Origin: an uncultured Collinsella sp. | Lineage (GTDB): Bacteria > Actinomycetota > Coriobacteriia > Coriobacteriales > Coriobacteriaceae | Direction: 5' to 3' | Length of the DNA: 9,626 bases | Assembly: GCA_934630385.1 (NCBI GenBank) | Contig: CAKTWE010000067.1 | Span: 1-9,626 of the forward strand | Shown here: one piece after another, positions 1-6,568 of the stretch | Layout: each line of letters starts with the position of its first letter | Numbering within the stretch: position 1 is the stretch's first letter | Position numbers and translations under genes: made by a program | Notes under the pieces: model-generated | The model's database searches: none | What the model was told of the DNA's origin: nothing | Seen by the model: only the letters and a program-made list of their open reading frames with translations

Positions 1-612
1 GCCGACGTGGGGTGCCTAGCAACCCTCACGCCCGAGCAGTTCGCCGATGGCTGCGGCGAGGTCGTCAAGCACGCCGTGATCGCCGACCCCGAGCTCTTCG
101 CCGAGCTGGAGAAGACCCCGCTCACGCTTGAGCTGCTGAACCGCGACGTGGCCCGTGTGGCGCTCATCATCGCCCGCAATATCGACATCAAGCGCGCCGT
201 GGTCGTTGCCGACGAGCGCGAAACCAATCAGCGCAAGCTCCTCAACTTTGGCCACAGCGCCGGGCACGCCGTCGAGGCCTGCGAGCACTTTGAGCTCGGC
301 CACGGCAACTGCGTGTCGATTGGCATGGGCATCATCACGCGTGCCGCTGCCCTGCATGGCATTTGCGATGCCGAGCTGCCCGATCGTATTGAGGAGCTCT
401 GCGCCCGCCACGGCCTCAAGACCCGCTGTGACCTAGATGCCGATGCCGTCTTTGCCGAGGCGCTCCACGACAAAAAACGCGCGGGCGACACCATCGACCT
501 GGTAATTCCGCACGACATTGGCCGTTGCAGCATCGACCGCACGCCGCTTTCCACCTTCCACGATTTAATTGCCGAGGGCCTCGGCCAGAAGGGAGACGCA
601 TCCGCATGCTAG
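1..612 (+). CDS. aroB: 3-dehydroquinate synthase, C-terminal part (5' truncated by window)
   Basis: AroB converts DAHP to 3-dehydroquinate, the second shikimate-pathway step, in the cytoplasm with NAD+ and a divalent metal. The reading frame is open from base 1, so the gene starts upstream; about 203 codons are visible, roughly the C-terminal 55-60% of a usual 350-residue enzyme. Counting residues from base 1, the family signatures are CGEVVKHAVIAD (18-29, with metal-ligand Glu20), LLNFGHSAGHAVE (80-92, with a metal-ligand His) and LGHGNCVSIGM (99-109, His101). DKKRAGDTIDLVIP follows near the C-terminus. The usual HGE is HGN here, a substitution next to the metal His. The last 7 bases overlap the aroA start, implying translational coupling. 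Identity is secure; the NAD-binding N-terminus cannot be judged. Confidence 0.95.
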   Translation, partial: ADVGCLATLTPEQFADGCGEVVKHAVIADPELFAELEKTPLTLELLNRDVARVALIIARNIDIKRAVVVADERETNQRKLLNFGHSAGHAVEACEHFELGHGNCVSIGMGIITRAAALHGICDAELPDRIEELCARHGLKTRCDLDADAVFAEALHDKKRAGDTIDLVIPHDIGRCSIDRTPLSTFHDLIAEGLGQKGDASAC

Positions 613-1925
613 CCCGCATCACCCCGTCCCCGCTCAAGGGCACCGTTCCCGCCATCGCGTCCAAGTCGATGGCGCATCGCCTCATCATCTGCGCCGCGCT
701 TGCCAACGGCGAGACGCACGTTACCTGCAACACGACCTGCGCCGATATCGAGGCCACGGTGCGCTGTCTCACGTCGCTCGGCGCCCGCATCGAAACCGTC
801 GAGGATGGCTTCCAGGTCCACCCCACCATGAAGAGCATTGAATTTGGTCTGCTCAAGGCTCTTGCCGGCGGCACGCTCGACTGCGGCGAGAGCGGCTCCA
901 CGCTGCGCTTTATGCTGCCTGTAGCCTGCGCGCTGGGTGCGGAGGCCACCTTCGTGGGCCAGGGCCGCCTGGGCGCCCGCCCGCTCTCCCCGCTTTCGGA
1001 CGAGATCATTGCCGCCGGTTGCGACCTGCAAGGCCTGGGCGGTTTTCCGCTCAAGACGAGCGGCCGCATGCGCCCGGGCACCTTTGTGCTTCCGGGCAAC
1101 GTGAGCTCGCAGTATATCTCCGGCCTGCTGCTGGCGGCCCCGCTGCTGGCCCAGCCCTCCTGCGTGCAGGTAACCGGCCTCATCGAGAGCCGACCCTACA
1201 TCAACCTGACGATCCAGGCCATGAAGGCCTTCGGCGTCGAGGTCAACGTCGAGCGCATTCCGGCCAAGGACGGCCAGCCCGAGGTCACGAACTTCCGCGT
1301 GAACAGCGGCTCTTACCGCACGCCCGGCAGCGTAGCCGTCGAGGGCGACTGGTCCAACGCCGCCTTTTGGCTGTGCGCCGGCGCCATCGGCTCCGACCCC
1401 ATCACCGTCGAGGGCGTGTCGCTGAGCTCCGCACAGGGGGACCGCAACGTGCTCGCCGCCCTATCGCGCTTTGGTGCCCGCATCGTGCGCTCCACCAACG
1501 CCGCCACCGTGCAGTCCGACAAGCTCGCCGGTTTCGAGATGAGCGCCCACGACATTCCCGACCTAGTGCCCGTTATCTCTGCCGTGGCATCGCTGGCGCA
1601 GGGCCGCACGTTCATCCGCGGCTGCGCCCGCCTACGCATCAAGGAATCCGATCGCCTGGTCACCACTACCCGTGAGCTCACCGCGCTGGGCGCGCAGGTG
1701 CGCATTGCCGGCGACGACCTCATCATCAAGGGTGTCGATGCCTTTACCGGCGGCGAGGTCGATTCGCACAACGACCATCGTATCGCCATGATGGCCGCTA
1801 TCGCCGCGAGCCGTGCCACCGGCGAAGTTGTGATCCACGGCGCCGAGGCTGTCAACAAGTCCTATCCCGATTTCTTTGACCACTACCGTCTGCTGGGCGG
1901 CAAGGTCACGCTCGAGGAGGAATAG
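606..1925 (+). CDS. aroA: EPSP synthase (3-phosphoshikimate 1-carboxyvinyltransferase)
   Basis: AroA joins phosphoenolpyruvate to shikimate-3-phosphate to give EPSP. I chose the ATG at 606 (439 aa, normal length) over an in-frame ATG at 525, because AGAAGGGAG (587-595) lies 10 nt upstream and the protein then begins with the typical strand before the SKSMAHR motif (19-25). Other family motifs are GESGSTLRFMLP (94-105, the PEP/glyphosate loop, with the conserved Gly97 retained), SSQYISGLLLAAPLL (167-181), RLRIKESDRL (342-351), HNDHRIAMM (388-396) and Lys418 in NKSYPDFF. The Asp in DIPDLVPV (316-323) fits the catalytic aspartate. GESGST differs from the GNAGTA of the E. coli enzyme. The gene overlaps aroB by 7 bases and ends one base before aroC. 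Confidence 0.97.
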   Translation: MLARITPSPLKGTVPAIASKSMAHRLIICAALANGETHVTCNTTCADIEATVRCLTSLGARIETVEDGFQVHPTMKSIEFGLLKALAGGTLDCGESGSTLRFMLPVACALGAEATFVGQGRLGARPLSPLSDEIIAAGCDLQGLGGFPLKTSGRMRPGTFVLPGNVSSQYISGLLLAAPLLAQPSCVQVTGLIESRPYINLTIQAMKAFGVEVNVERIPAKDGQPEVTNFRVNSGSYRTPGSVAVEGDWSNAAFWLCAGAIGSDPITVEGVSLSSAQGDRNVLAALSRFGARIVRSTNAATVQSDKLAGFEMSAHDIPDLVPVISAVASLAQGRTFIRGCARLRIKESDRLVTTTRELTALGAQVRIAGDDLIIKGVDAFTGGEVDSHNDHRIAMMAAIAASRATGEVVIHGAEAVNKSYPDFFDHYRLLGGKVTLEEE

Positions 1926-1926
1926 C

Positions 1927-3024
1927 ATGTCCTCGACCTTTGGCAACGTTTTGCACCTGAGCATCTTCGGCCAGTCGCACTCCCCCGCCATCGGCTGCTC
2001 GCTCGACGGCATCCCCGCTGGTATTGCCGTTGACCAGGAGCAGCTGCAGGCCTTTTTGGACCGTCGCGCCCCCGGCCGCGACGAGACCGCAACCAAGCGC
2101 CGCGAGGCCGACGCCGCGCATATCATCGCCGGTGTGGTCGATGGACACACCACGGGCGCACCCATCGCAGCGATTATCGAGAACGCCAACACGCGCTCCA
2201 AGGACTATTCCGAACTGCGTCGCAAGCCCCGCCCCGGGCACGCAGACTTCCCAGCCCGCGTGAAGTACCACAACATGCACGACGTCGCCGGCGGCGGGCA
2301 TTTCTCCGGCCGCCTGACGGCCCCCTTGTGCATCGCCGGCGGCATCGCCCTGCAGGCACTCGAAGCCCGTGGCATCAAGGTCATGGCGCACGTCGCGCAG
2401 ATCGGCGGCATCTCCGACCTGCCCATGGACGACATGGTCTACCGCGAGGCCGACCGCAAGGCGATCCTGGAAAACGACCTGCCGTGCATTGACGCCGCCG
2501 CAGCCGGCCGCATGCGCGAAGAGATTCTGGCCGCGCGCGACGAGCTCGATAGCATCGGCGGCATTGTGGAGTGTGGCATCTACGGCCTGCCTGCGGGCAT
2601 CGGCGACCCCATGTTCGACGGTATCGAGAACCGCATCGCGCAAATCGCCTTTGGTATTCCCGCCGTAAAGGGCGTGGAGTTTGGCATGGGCTTTGCCGTG
2701 GCTGCTATGCGCGGCAGCGAGAACAACGACCCGTATCGCGTTGATGTCGAGACGGGCGAGATCGAGGTTGAGTCCAACAACGCCGGCGGCATCCTGGGCG
2801 GCATTTCGACCGGCGCGCCCGTCATGTGGCGCATGGCCGTAAAGCCCACGCCCTCCATTGGCCGCGAGCAGCAGACCGTGGACATGGACGCTATGGAAAA
2901 TGCCGAGCTCTCGGTCCACGGCCGCCACGATCCCTGCATCGTCCCGCGCGCCGTCCCCGTAGCCGAGGCAGCCGCGGCGCTCGCCATCTGGGACGCCCTC
3001 CTCGAGGACGCCGCCCAGCGCTAA
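1927..3024 (+). CDS. aroC: Chorismate synthase
   Basis: AroC performs the trans-1,4 elimination of phosphate from EPSP to give chorismate, using reduced FMN. The product is 365 aa, usual for the family. The ATG at 1927 is preceded by a strong GAGGAGGA (1914-1921) inside the end of aroA, whose stop lies one base before this start, so translation is probably coupled. An in-frame ATG at 1876 is rejected because it would sit inside aroA and lacks such a site. Motifs are FGQSHSPAIGCSLDGIPAG (14-32, signature 1, His18), RPGHADFPARVKY (102-114), AGGGHFSGRLTAP (121-133, signature 2), AVKGVEFG (246-253), NNAGGILGGIS (284-294) and RHDPCIVPRAVPV (333-345). The GQSHS and GGGHFSGR forms differ from E. coli GESHG and GGGRSSAR; from memory they are typical of clostridial and coriobacterial enzymes. 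Confidence 0.97.
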   Translation: MSSTFGNVLHLSIFGQSHSPAIGCSLDGIPAGIAVDQEQLQAFLDRRAPGRDETATKRREADAAHIIAGVVDGHTTGAPIAAIIENANTRSKDYSELRRKPRPGHADFPARVKYHNMHDVAGGGHFSGRLTAPLCIAGGIALQALEARGIKVMAHVAQIGGISDLPMDDMVYREADRKAILENDLPCIDAAAAGRMREEILAARDELDSIGGIVECGIYGLPAGIGDPMFDGIENRIAQIAFGIPAVKGVEFGMGFAVAAMRGSENNDPYRVDVETGEIEVESNNAGGILGGISTGAPVMWRMAVKPTPSIGREQQTVDMDAMENAELSVHGRHDPCIVPRAVPVAEAAAALAIWDALLEDAAQR

Positions 3025-3054
3025 CTACCCACCCCTCAACATCCCCCGACACGT

Positions 3055-3062
3055 GAAAGGGG
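3055..3062 (+). promoter_or_regulatory. Ribosome binding site of pheA
   Basis: GAAAGGGG lies 5 nt before the ATG at 3068 and decides that start. The alternative in-frame GTG at 3053 overlaps this site, has no purine-rich sequence at the right distance, and would add five residues not needed by the chorismate mutase fold. Confidence 0.7.
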
Positions 3063-3067
3063 TCTCC

Positions 3068-4213
3068 ATGGACCTTGCCGATATTCGCCAGGCCATCGAT
3101 GGCATTGACACCACGCTCCTCAACAGCTTTGTCGAGCGCATGGACATTGCCACCGAAGTCGCCAAATCCAAGATCGAGATGGGAAAGGCCGTCTTTGACC
3201 CCGCCCGCGAGCGCTCCAAACTCAACAACCTCGCCAGCCGCGCACCCGAGCGCTACGAGGCGCAGACCATCGCCCTGTTTCGTCTCCTCATGAGCATGAG
3301 CAAGGCCGAGCAGCAGCGCTACATCAACGAACTCAAGGGCATCACCGTCTCGCAAAAGGCCCACGCCACGGCCGTGGCCTTTGACATGCCCTTCCCCCAG
3401 ACGGCCACCGTCGCCTGCCAGGGCGTTGAGGGCGCCTACAGCCAAATCGCCGCGTGCAAGCTCTTCGACGTACCCGACATCGCGTTCTTTGAGACCTTCG
3501 AGGGCGTCATGCGCGCCGTACGCGACGGCTTTTGCGAGTTTGGCGTGCTGCCCATCGAAAACTCCACCGCTGGCTCGGTCAATGCTGTCTACGACCTGCT
3601 CGCCCAGTTCGACTTCCATATCGTGCGCTCGCTGCGCCTCAAGATCGACCACAACCTGCTCGTCAAACCCGGCACCAAGCTCGCCGACGTGTGCGAGGTC
3701 TACAGCCACAGCCAAGCCATTGCCCAGTGTGCCGGCTTTATCGAGGGCCATGATCTACGCGCCACCAAGTACCCCAACACGGCCATGTCAGCCGAGATGG
3801 TCGCCAGCTCCGAGCGCACCGATGTTGCCGCCATCGCATCGCGCAGCTGCGCCGCGCTGTATGGCCTGGAGATACTGGAACCGAACATCCAGGACTCGGA
3901 CAACAACTACACGCGCTTTGTCGTCATCAGCCGCGAGCCGCGCGTCTATCCCGGTGCCAACCGCACCTCGCTCATGATCACCACGGCCAATGAGCCGGGT
4001 GCCCTCTACCGCGTACTCGAGCGTTTCTATGCGCTCAACATCAACCTCATCAAGCTCGAGAGCCGTCCCATCCCCGGGCATGACTTTGAGTTTATGTTCT
4101 ACTTTGACCTGGACTGCCCCTTTGGCAGCAGGGCCCTCGACGACCTGCTCGATTCCATCGACGACGTGTGCGAGAGCTTTACCTACTTTGGCAGCTACAC
4201 GGAGGTGCTCTAG
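3068..4213 (+). CDS. pheA: Bifunctional chorismate mutase / prephenate dehydratase (P-protein)
   Basis: The enzyme rearranges chorismate to prephenate and then dehydrates and decarboxylates it to phenylpyruvate, the precursor of phenylalanine. It is 381 aa, close to E. coli PheA (386). Residues 1-90 form an AroQ-type chorismate mutase with Arg7, Arg24, Lys35, Arg47 and Glu48 matching the E. coli active-site residues R11, R28, K39, R51 and E52. Residues about 113-290 are the prephenate dehydratase domain, with VLPIENSTAGSV (160-171) and NNYTRF (279-284), including the catalytic Thr282. Residues about 299-381 are an ACT domain with GALYRVL (311-317) and ESRP (331-334), the phenylalanine-binding motifs, so feedback inhibition by phenylalanine is expected. 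A 43-nt gap separates it from aroC and none separates it from aroE-aroK. Confidence 0.96.
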   Translation: MDLADIRQAIDGIDTTLLNSFVERMDIATEVAKSKIEMGKAVFDPARERSKLNNLASRAPERYEAQTIALFRLLMSMSKAEQQRYINELKGITVSQKAHATAVAFDMPFPQTATVACQGVEGAYSQIAACKLFDVPDIAFFETFEGVMRAVRDGFCEFGVLPIENSTAGSVNAVYDLLAQFDFHIVRSLRLKIDHNLLVKPGTKLADVCEVYSHSQAIAQCAGFIEGHDLRATKYPNTAMSAEMVASSERTDVAAIASRSCAALYGLEILEPNIQDSDNNYTRFVVISREPRVYPGANRTSLMITTANEPGALYRVLERFYALNINLIKLESRPIPGHDFEFMFYFDLDCPFGSRALDDLLDSIDDVCESFTYFGSYTEVL

Positions 4214-5464
4214 ATGACCGATGCCGCCGCAACCCGCCCCTACGGCGTGCTGGGCCGCGTGCTGGGCCACAGCTACACCCCGACCATCTACAAGGAGCTC
4301 GCGGGGCTCGAGTACGTGCGATTTGAGCGCAAACCAGAGGACCTTAAGGCCTTTATGACGGGCGATGAATGGGAGGGCACCAACGTGACCATCCCCTACA
4401 AGCGCGCCGTCATGGAATACCTGGACGAGCTGAGTCCGCTGGCCGAGCGCATGGGCAACGTCAACACCATCACACGCCTGTCTGACGGCCGTTTGCGCGG
4501 CGACAACACCGACTACTTTGGTTTTCAGTGTCTAGTCGAGGAGTTGGGCGTAGAGGTTGCCGGCAAGAAGGCCCTTGTGCTTGGTGCCACCGGCGGTGCC
4601 GGTACCACGGCCAGCATGGTGCTCGGCGACCTAGGCGCTATCGTGGTGCCCGTGGGCCGCACGAGCGAAGTCAACTACGACAACATCGTGCAGCAGTCCG
4701 ACGCCGCGCTGCTCGTCAACTGCACGCCCGCCGGCATGTTCCCCCACTGCCCCGACGCACCTTGCACGCTCGAGGGGCTCGATGCGCTCGAGGGCGTCAT
4801 CGACATCGTCTACAACCCCGCCCGCACGGGCCTGATGCTCGAGGCCGAGCGCCGCAATATCCCCTGCATCGGCGGCCTGCTTATGCTTGTGGCACAGGCG
4901 GCACAGGCTGTCGAGCGCTATACCGGCCAGGTCACCCCGCGCGAGCGCATCCTGGACGTAACGGAGCGCTTGTCACGCCGCGAACAGGACATCGCGCTGA
5001 TTGGCATGCCGGGTTCGGGCAAGACCCGCGTGGGCGAGCAGATCGCCCTGCTCACGGGTCGCGAGCACATCGACCTGGACCGCGCCCTCGAGGAGCGCCT
5101 AGGCATGCCCTGCGCCGACTTTATCGTCGAGCGCGGCGAGGCGGCCTTCCGCGAGCAGGAAACGGCGGCGCTGGCCGACATCTCCAAGCGCAGCGGCCTG
5201 GTGCTTTCCACCGGCGGTGGCGTCGTCACGCGCGACGAGAACTACCCGCTGCTGCACCAGAACAGCCAGATCGTGATGCTCAACCGCAAGCTCGACGAGC
5301 TCGCCCACAAGGGCCGTCCCATCACGGCCCGCGACGGCATCGACAAGCTCGCCGAGCAGCGTATGCCGCGCTACCGCGCCTGGGCCGACTACATCGTCGA
5401 CTCACGCGACTGCGCCGCCAACACCGCGGCCGCCGTCCTCGACGCCCTTCCACCAGCCCTCTAG
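4214..5464 (+). CDS. aroE-aroK: Fused shikimate dehydrogenase - shikimate kinase
   Basis: One 416-aa chain carries two shikimate-pathway steps: NADPH reduction of 3-dehydroshikimate, then ATP phosphorylation of shikimate. Residues about 8-250 are AroE. They show LGHSYTP (17-23, in place of the usual SxS shikimate motif), NVTIPYK (57-63, catalytic Lys63), DNTD (97-100, catalytic Asp100), a glycine-rich loop LGATGGAG (123-130), NCTPAGM (169-175) and LLMLVAQAAQAVE (222-234). Residues about 257-416 are AroK, with Walker A GMPGSGKT (264-271), DLDR (287-290), FREQE (312-316), STGGGVV (332-338), GRPI (367-370, lid Arg) and RYRAWADYIVD. The frame is uninterrupted through the linker. GGAGGTG (4201-4207) lies 6 nt before the ATG, which directly abuts the pheA stop. 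AroE motifs are divergent but the catalytic residues are present, so both halves look active. Confidence 0.93.
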   Translation: MTDAAATRPYGVLGRVLGHSYTPTIYKELAGLEYVRFERKPEDLKAFMTGDEWEGTNVTIPYKRAVMEYLDELSPLAERMGNVNTITRLSDGRLRGDNTDYFGFQCLVEELGVEVAGKKALVLGATGGAGTTASMVLGDLGAIVVPVGRTSEVNYDNIVQQSDAALLVNCTPAGMFPHCPDAPCTLEGLDALEGVIDIVYNPARTGLMLEAERRNIPCIGGLLMLVAQAAQAVERYTGQVTPRERILDVTERLSRREQDIALIGMPGSGKTRVGEQIALLTGREHIDLDRALEERLGMPCADFIVERGEAAFREQETAALADISKRSGLVLSTGGGVVTRDENYPLLHQNSQIVMLNRKLDELAHKGRPITARDGIDKLAEQRMPRYRAWADYIVDSRDCAANTAAAVLDALPPAL

Positions 5465-5466
5465 CA

Positions 5467-5507
5467 AAAACCACCACAAAGGGGACAGACACCTTTGTGG
5501 TAGTTTT
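5467..5507. repeat. REP-like palindrome between aroE-aroK and aroQ
   Basis: Arms 5467-5482 and 5492-5507 pair over 16 positions with one C/A mismatch (5472/5502): ACCACAAAGG with CCTTTGTGGT, then AAAAC with GTTTT. The loop is the 9 nt GGACAGACA. The core GGGGACAGACACC is, from memory, a motif found in dispersed palindromes of Coriobacteriia and in REP elements linked to Y1 (RAYT) transposases. No transposase is in the window. The arm ends in TTTT, so it could also act as a weak terminator or attenuator that lowers aroQ expression, and A/T symmetry would let it work on either strand. A second full copy was not found in this window. Confidence 0.65.
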
Positions 5508-5549
5508 CCATTCCGCCGCACCGCCCGCCCAACCGCAAAGGAAGCAACC

Positions 5550-5987
5550 ATGAAAGCACTCGTCATCAACGGCCCCAACCTCAACATGCTCGGCATTCGC
5601 GAGCCGGGCATCTATGGCATCGACAACTACGACCGCCTGGTCCAGATCTGCCAGGAGGCAGGCGCCGCACAGGGCTTTGACGAGGTCGAGGTCTTCCAGT
5701 CCAACCACGAGGGCAGCATCGTCGACAAGATCCAGGAGGCATACGGCAAGGTCGACGGCATCGTCATCAACCCGGCTGCCTATACGCATACGAGCGTGGC
5801 CATCCTGGACGCGCTCAAAGCCGTCGCCATCCCGGCTGTGGAGGTCCACATCAGCGCTATCGAGACCCGCGAGGACTTCCGCCAGGTGAGCTACGCCCGC
5901 CTGGCCTGCTTCGCCACCATCACCGGCGAAGGCCTGCAAGGCTACGCCCACGCGCTCGAGCTGCTGAAAGAACGTCTCGAAAGGTAG
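5550..5987 (+). CDS. aroQ: Type II 3-dehydroquinate dehydratase
   Basis: AroQ dehydrates 3-dehydroquinate to 3-dehydroshikimate and normally acts as a dodecamer. The 145-aa length is standard for type II. Motifs are INGPNLNMLGIREPGIYG (6-23, with Arg17 and catalytic Tyr22), FQSNHEGSIVD (49-59), INPAAYTHTS (73-82, Asn74 and His80) and VEVHISAIETREDFR (97-111, His100 and Arg111), followed by ITGEGLQGYAHALELL. All residues matching the M. tuberculosis active site (R19, Y24, N75, H81, H101, R112) are present. The start is fixed by AAAGGAAG (5537-5544), 5 nt before the ATG. It is separated from aroE-aroK by 85 nt holding the palindrome and is followed by a terminator. Its last codons recur at 7602-7643, beyond the next two genes. 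Confidence 0.97.
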   Translation: MKALVINGPNLNMLGIREPGIYGIDNYDRLVQICQEAGAAQGFDEVEVFQSNHEGSIVDKIQEAYGKVDGIVINPAAYTHTSVAILDALKAVAIPAVEVHISAIETREDFRQVSYARLACFATITGEGLQGYAHALELLKERLER

Positions 5988-6035
5988 CTTCGCGAGCAAA
6001 TCCAACAACGCCGATTCGCGCGCCAATAATGCCAA

Positions 6036-6075
6036 TGCCGCCAGCAGCGATCTCGCTACTGGCGGCACTTTATTA
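6036..6075 (+). terminator. Terminator at the end of the aro operon
   Basis: TGCCGCCAG (6036-6044) pairs perfectly with CTGGCGGCA (6059-6067). Inside it, after a C/A mismatch, AGCG (6046-6049) pairs with CGCT (6054-6057) around an ATCT loop. The T-rich CTTTATTA follows. The T tract is broken, but the 13-bp GC-rich stem 49 nt after the aroQ stop makes a Rho-independent terminator likely. Confidence 0.75.
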
Positions 6076-6081
6076 CTGGCA

Positions 6082-6087
6082 TATAAT
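6082..6087 (+). promoter_or_regulatory. -10 box of the promoter for the two-gene cassette
   Basis: A consensus TATAAT lies 31 nt upstream of the ATG at 6119, right behind the aro terminator. This predicts transcription from about 6094 and a leader of about 25 nt. The -35 position 17 bp upstream falls inside the terminator stem (CTGGCG) and is poor, and no proper extended -10 TG is present. An activator or a tolerant sigma factor may be needed. Confidence 0.55.
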
Positions 6088-6118
6088 CGTTGCAGTCACA
6101 AAACGTCTGGAGACGCGC

Positions 6119-6568
6119 ATGTTAAGCATCCATCTGGGGGATTACCCCGGTTCCATCTACGATACCGAAACCTATTTTAGGAACTCATACTTGGACTCAT
6201 GGTTCGAAGACCCCATGGCCGCACAGATCATTAATAGCGTGGACGGGTCAGAGCTCATCGGCCCCCACAACATCGTAAGCAAGCAGCTGGGCTCGATCAC
6301 CCCACTCGAACTGTCCGGCGGCGTCAAGACGCTGTTGCTGGTTCGCAATCTCCCAAATATGGTGTTCAACGCATCCACCTGCGGAGACAACTGTGCCCGC
6401 TGGCTACTCAAGATCGGTAAAGAGCAGGATGTGCTGGTGGCCCTATACCACATCATGAAATTCCCCTGGAAGAACTTTAAAATCCGCATTGAAAACGATG
6501 GTCGCATTGTCAGAAACATGCAGGAGTTTGTCGGCGCCACGAATGACTTTTTGGATGTTGATGAGTAA
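6119..6568 (+). CDS. DUF4869-like protein, first gene of the cassette
   Basis: Function unknown. The 149-aa soluble protein has no signal peptide or membrane segment. The central block is the most distinctive part: SGGVKTLLL (66-74), then VFNASTCGDNCARWLLKIG (82-100), with two cysteines in CGDNC (88-92). From memory this block, together with the MLSIHLGD start, matches the DUF4869 family of Firmicutes and Actinobacteria; I could not check it. The start at 6119 is chosen because TGGAG (6108-6112) lies 6 nt upstream and the -10 box is just before it. An in-frame ATG at 6029 would precede that promoter and read through the terminator stem. The stop overlaps the start of the ATPase gene (TAATG), so the two are almost certainly co-translated and probably work together. 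GC content is lower than in the aro genes. Confidence 0.8.
   Translation: MLSIHLGDYPGSIYDTETYFRNSYLDSWFEDPMAAQIINSVDGSELIGPHNIVSKQLGSITPLELSGGVKTLLLVRNLPNMVFNASTCGDNCARWLLKIGKEQDVLVALYHIMKFPWKNFKIRIENDGRIVRNMQEFVGATNDFLDVDE

Noticed and set aside
1906..2928. Long antisense open frame (340 codons) across aroC
   Set aside because: It mirrors the codon structure of a GC-rich gene on the other strand, has no family motif, and aroC is unambiguous.
6029..6118. N-terminal extension of the DUF4869-like protein from the ATG at 6029
   Set aside because: It would translate through the terminator stem and precede the TATAAT box; the ATG at 6119 has a ribosome site and gives the family-like start.
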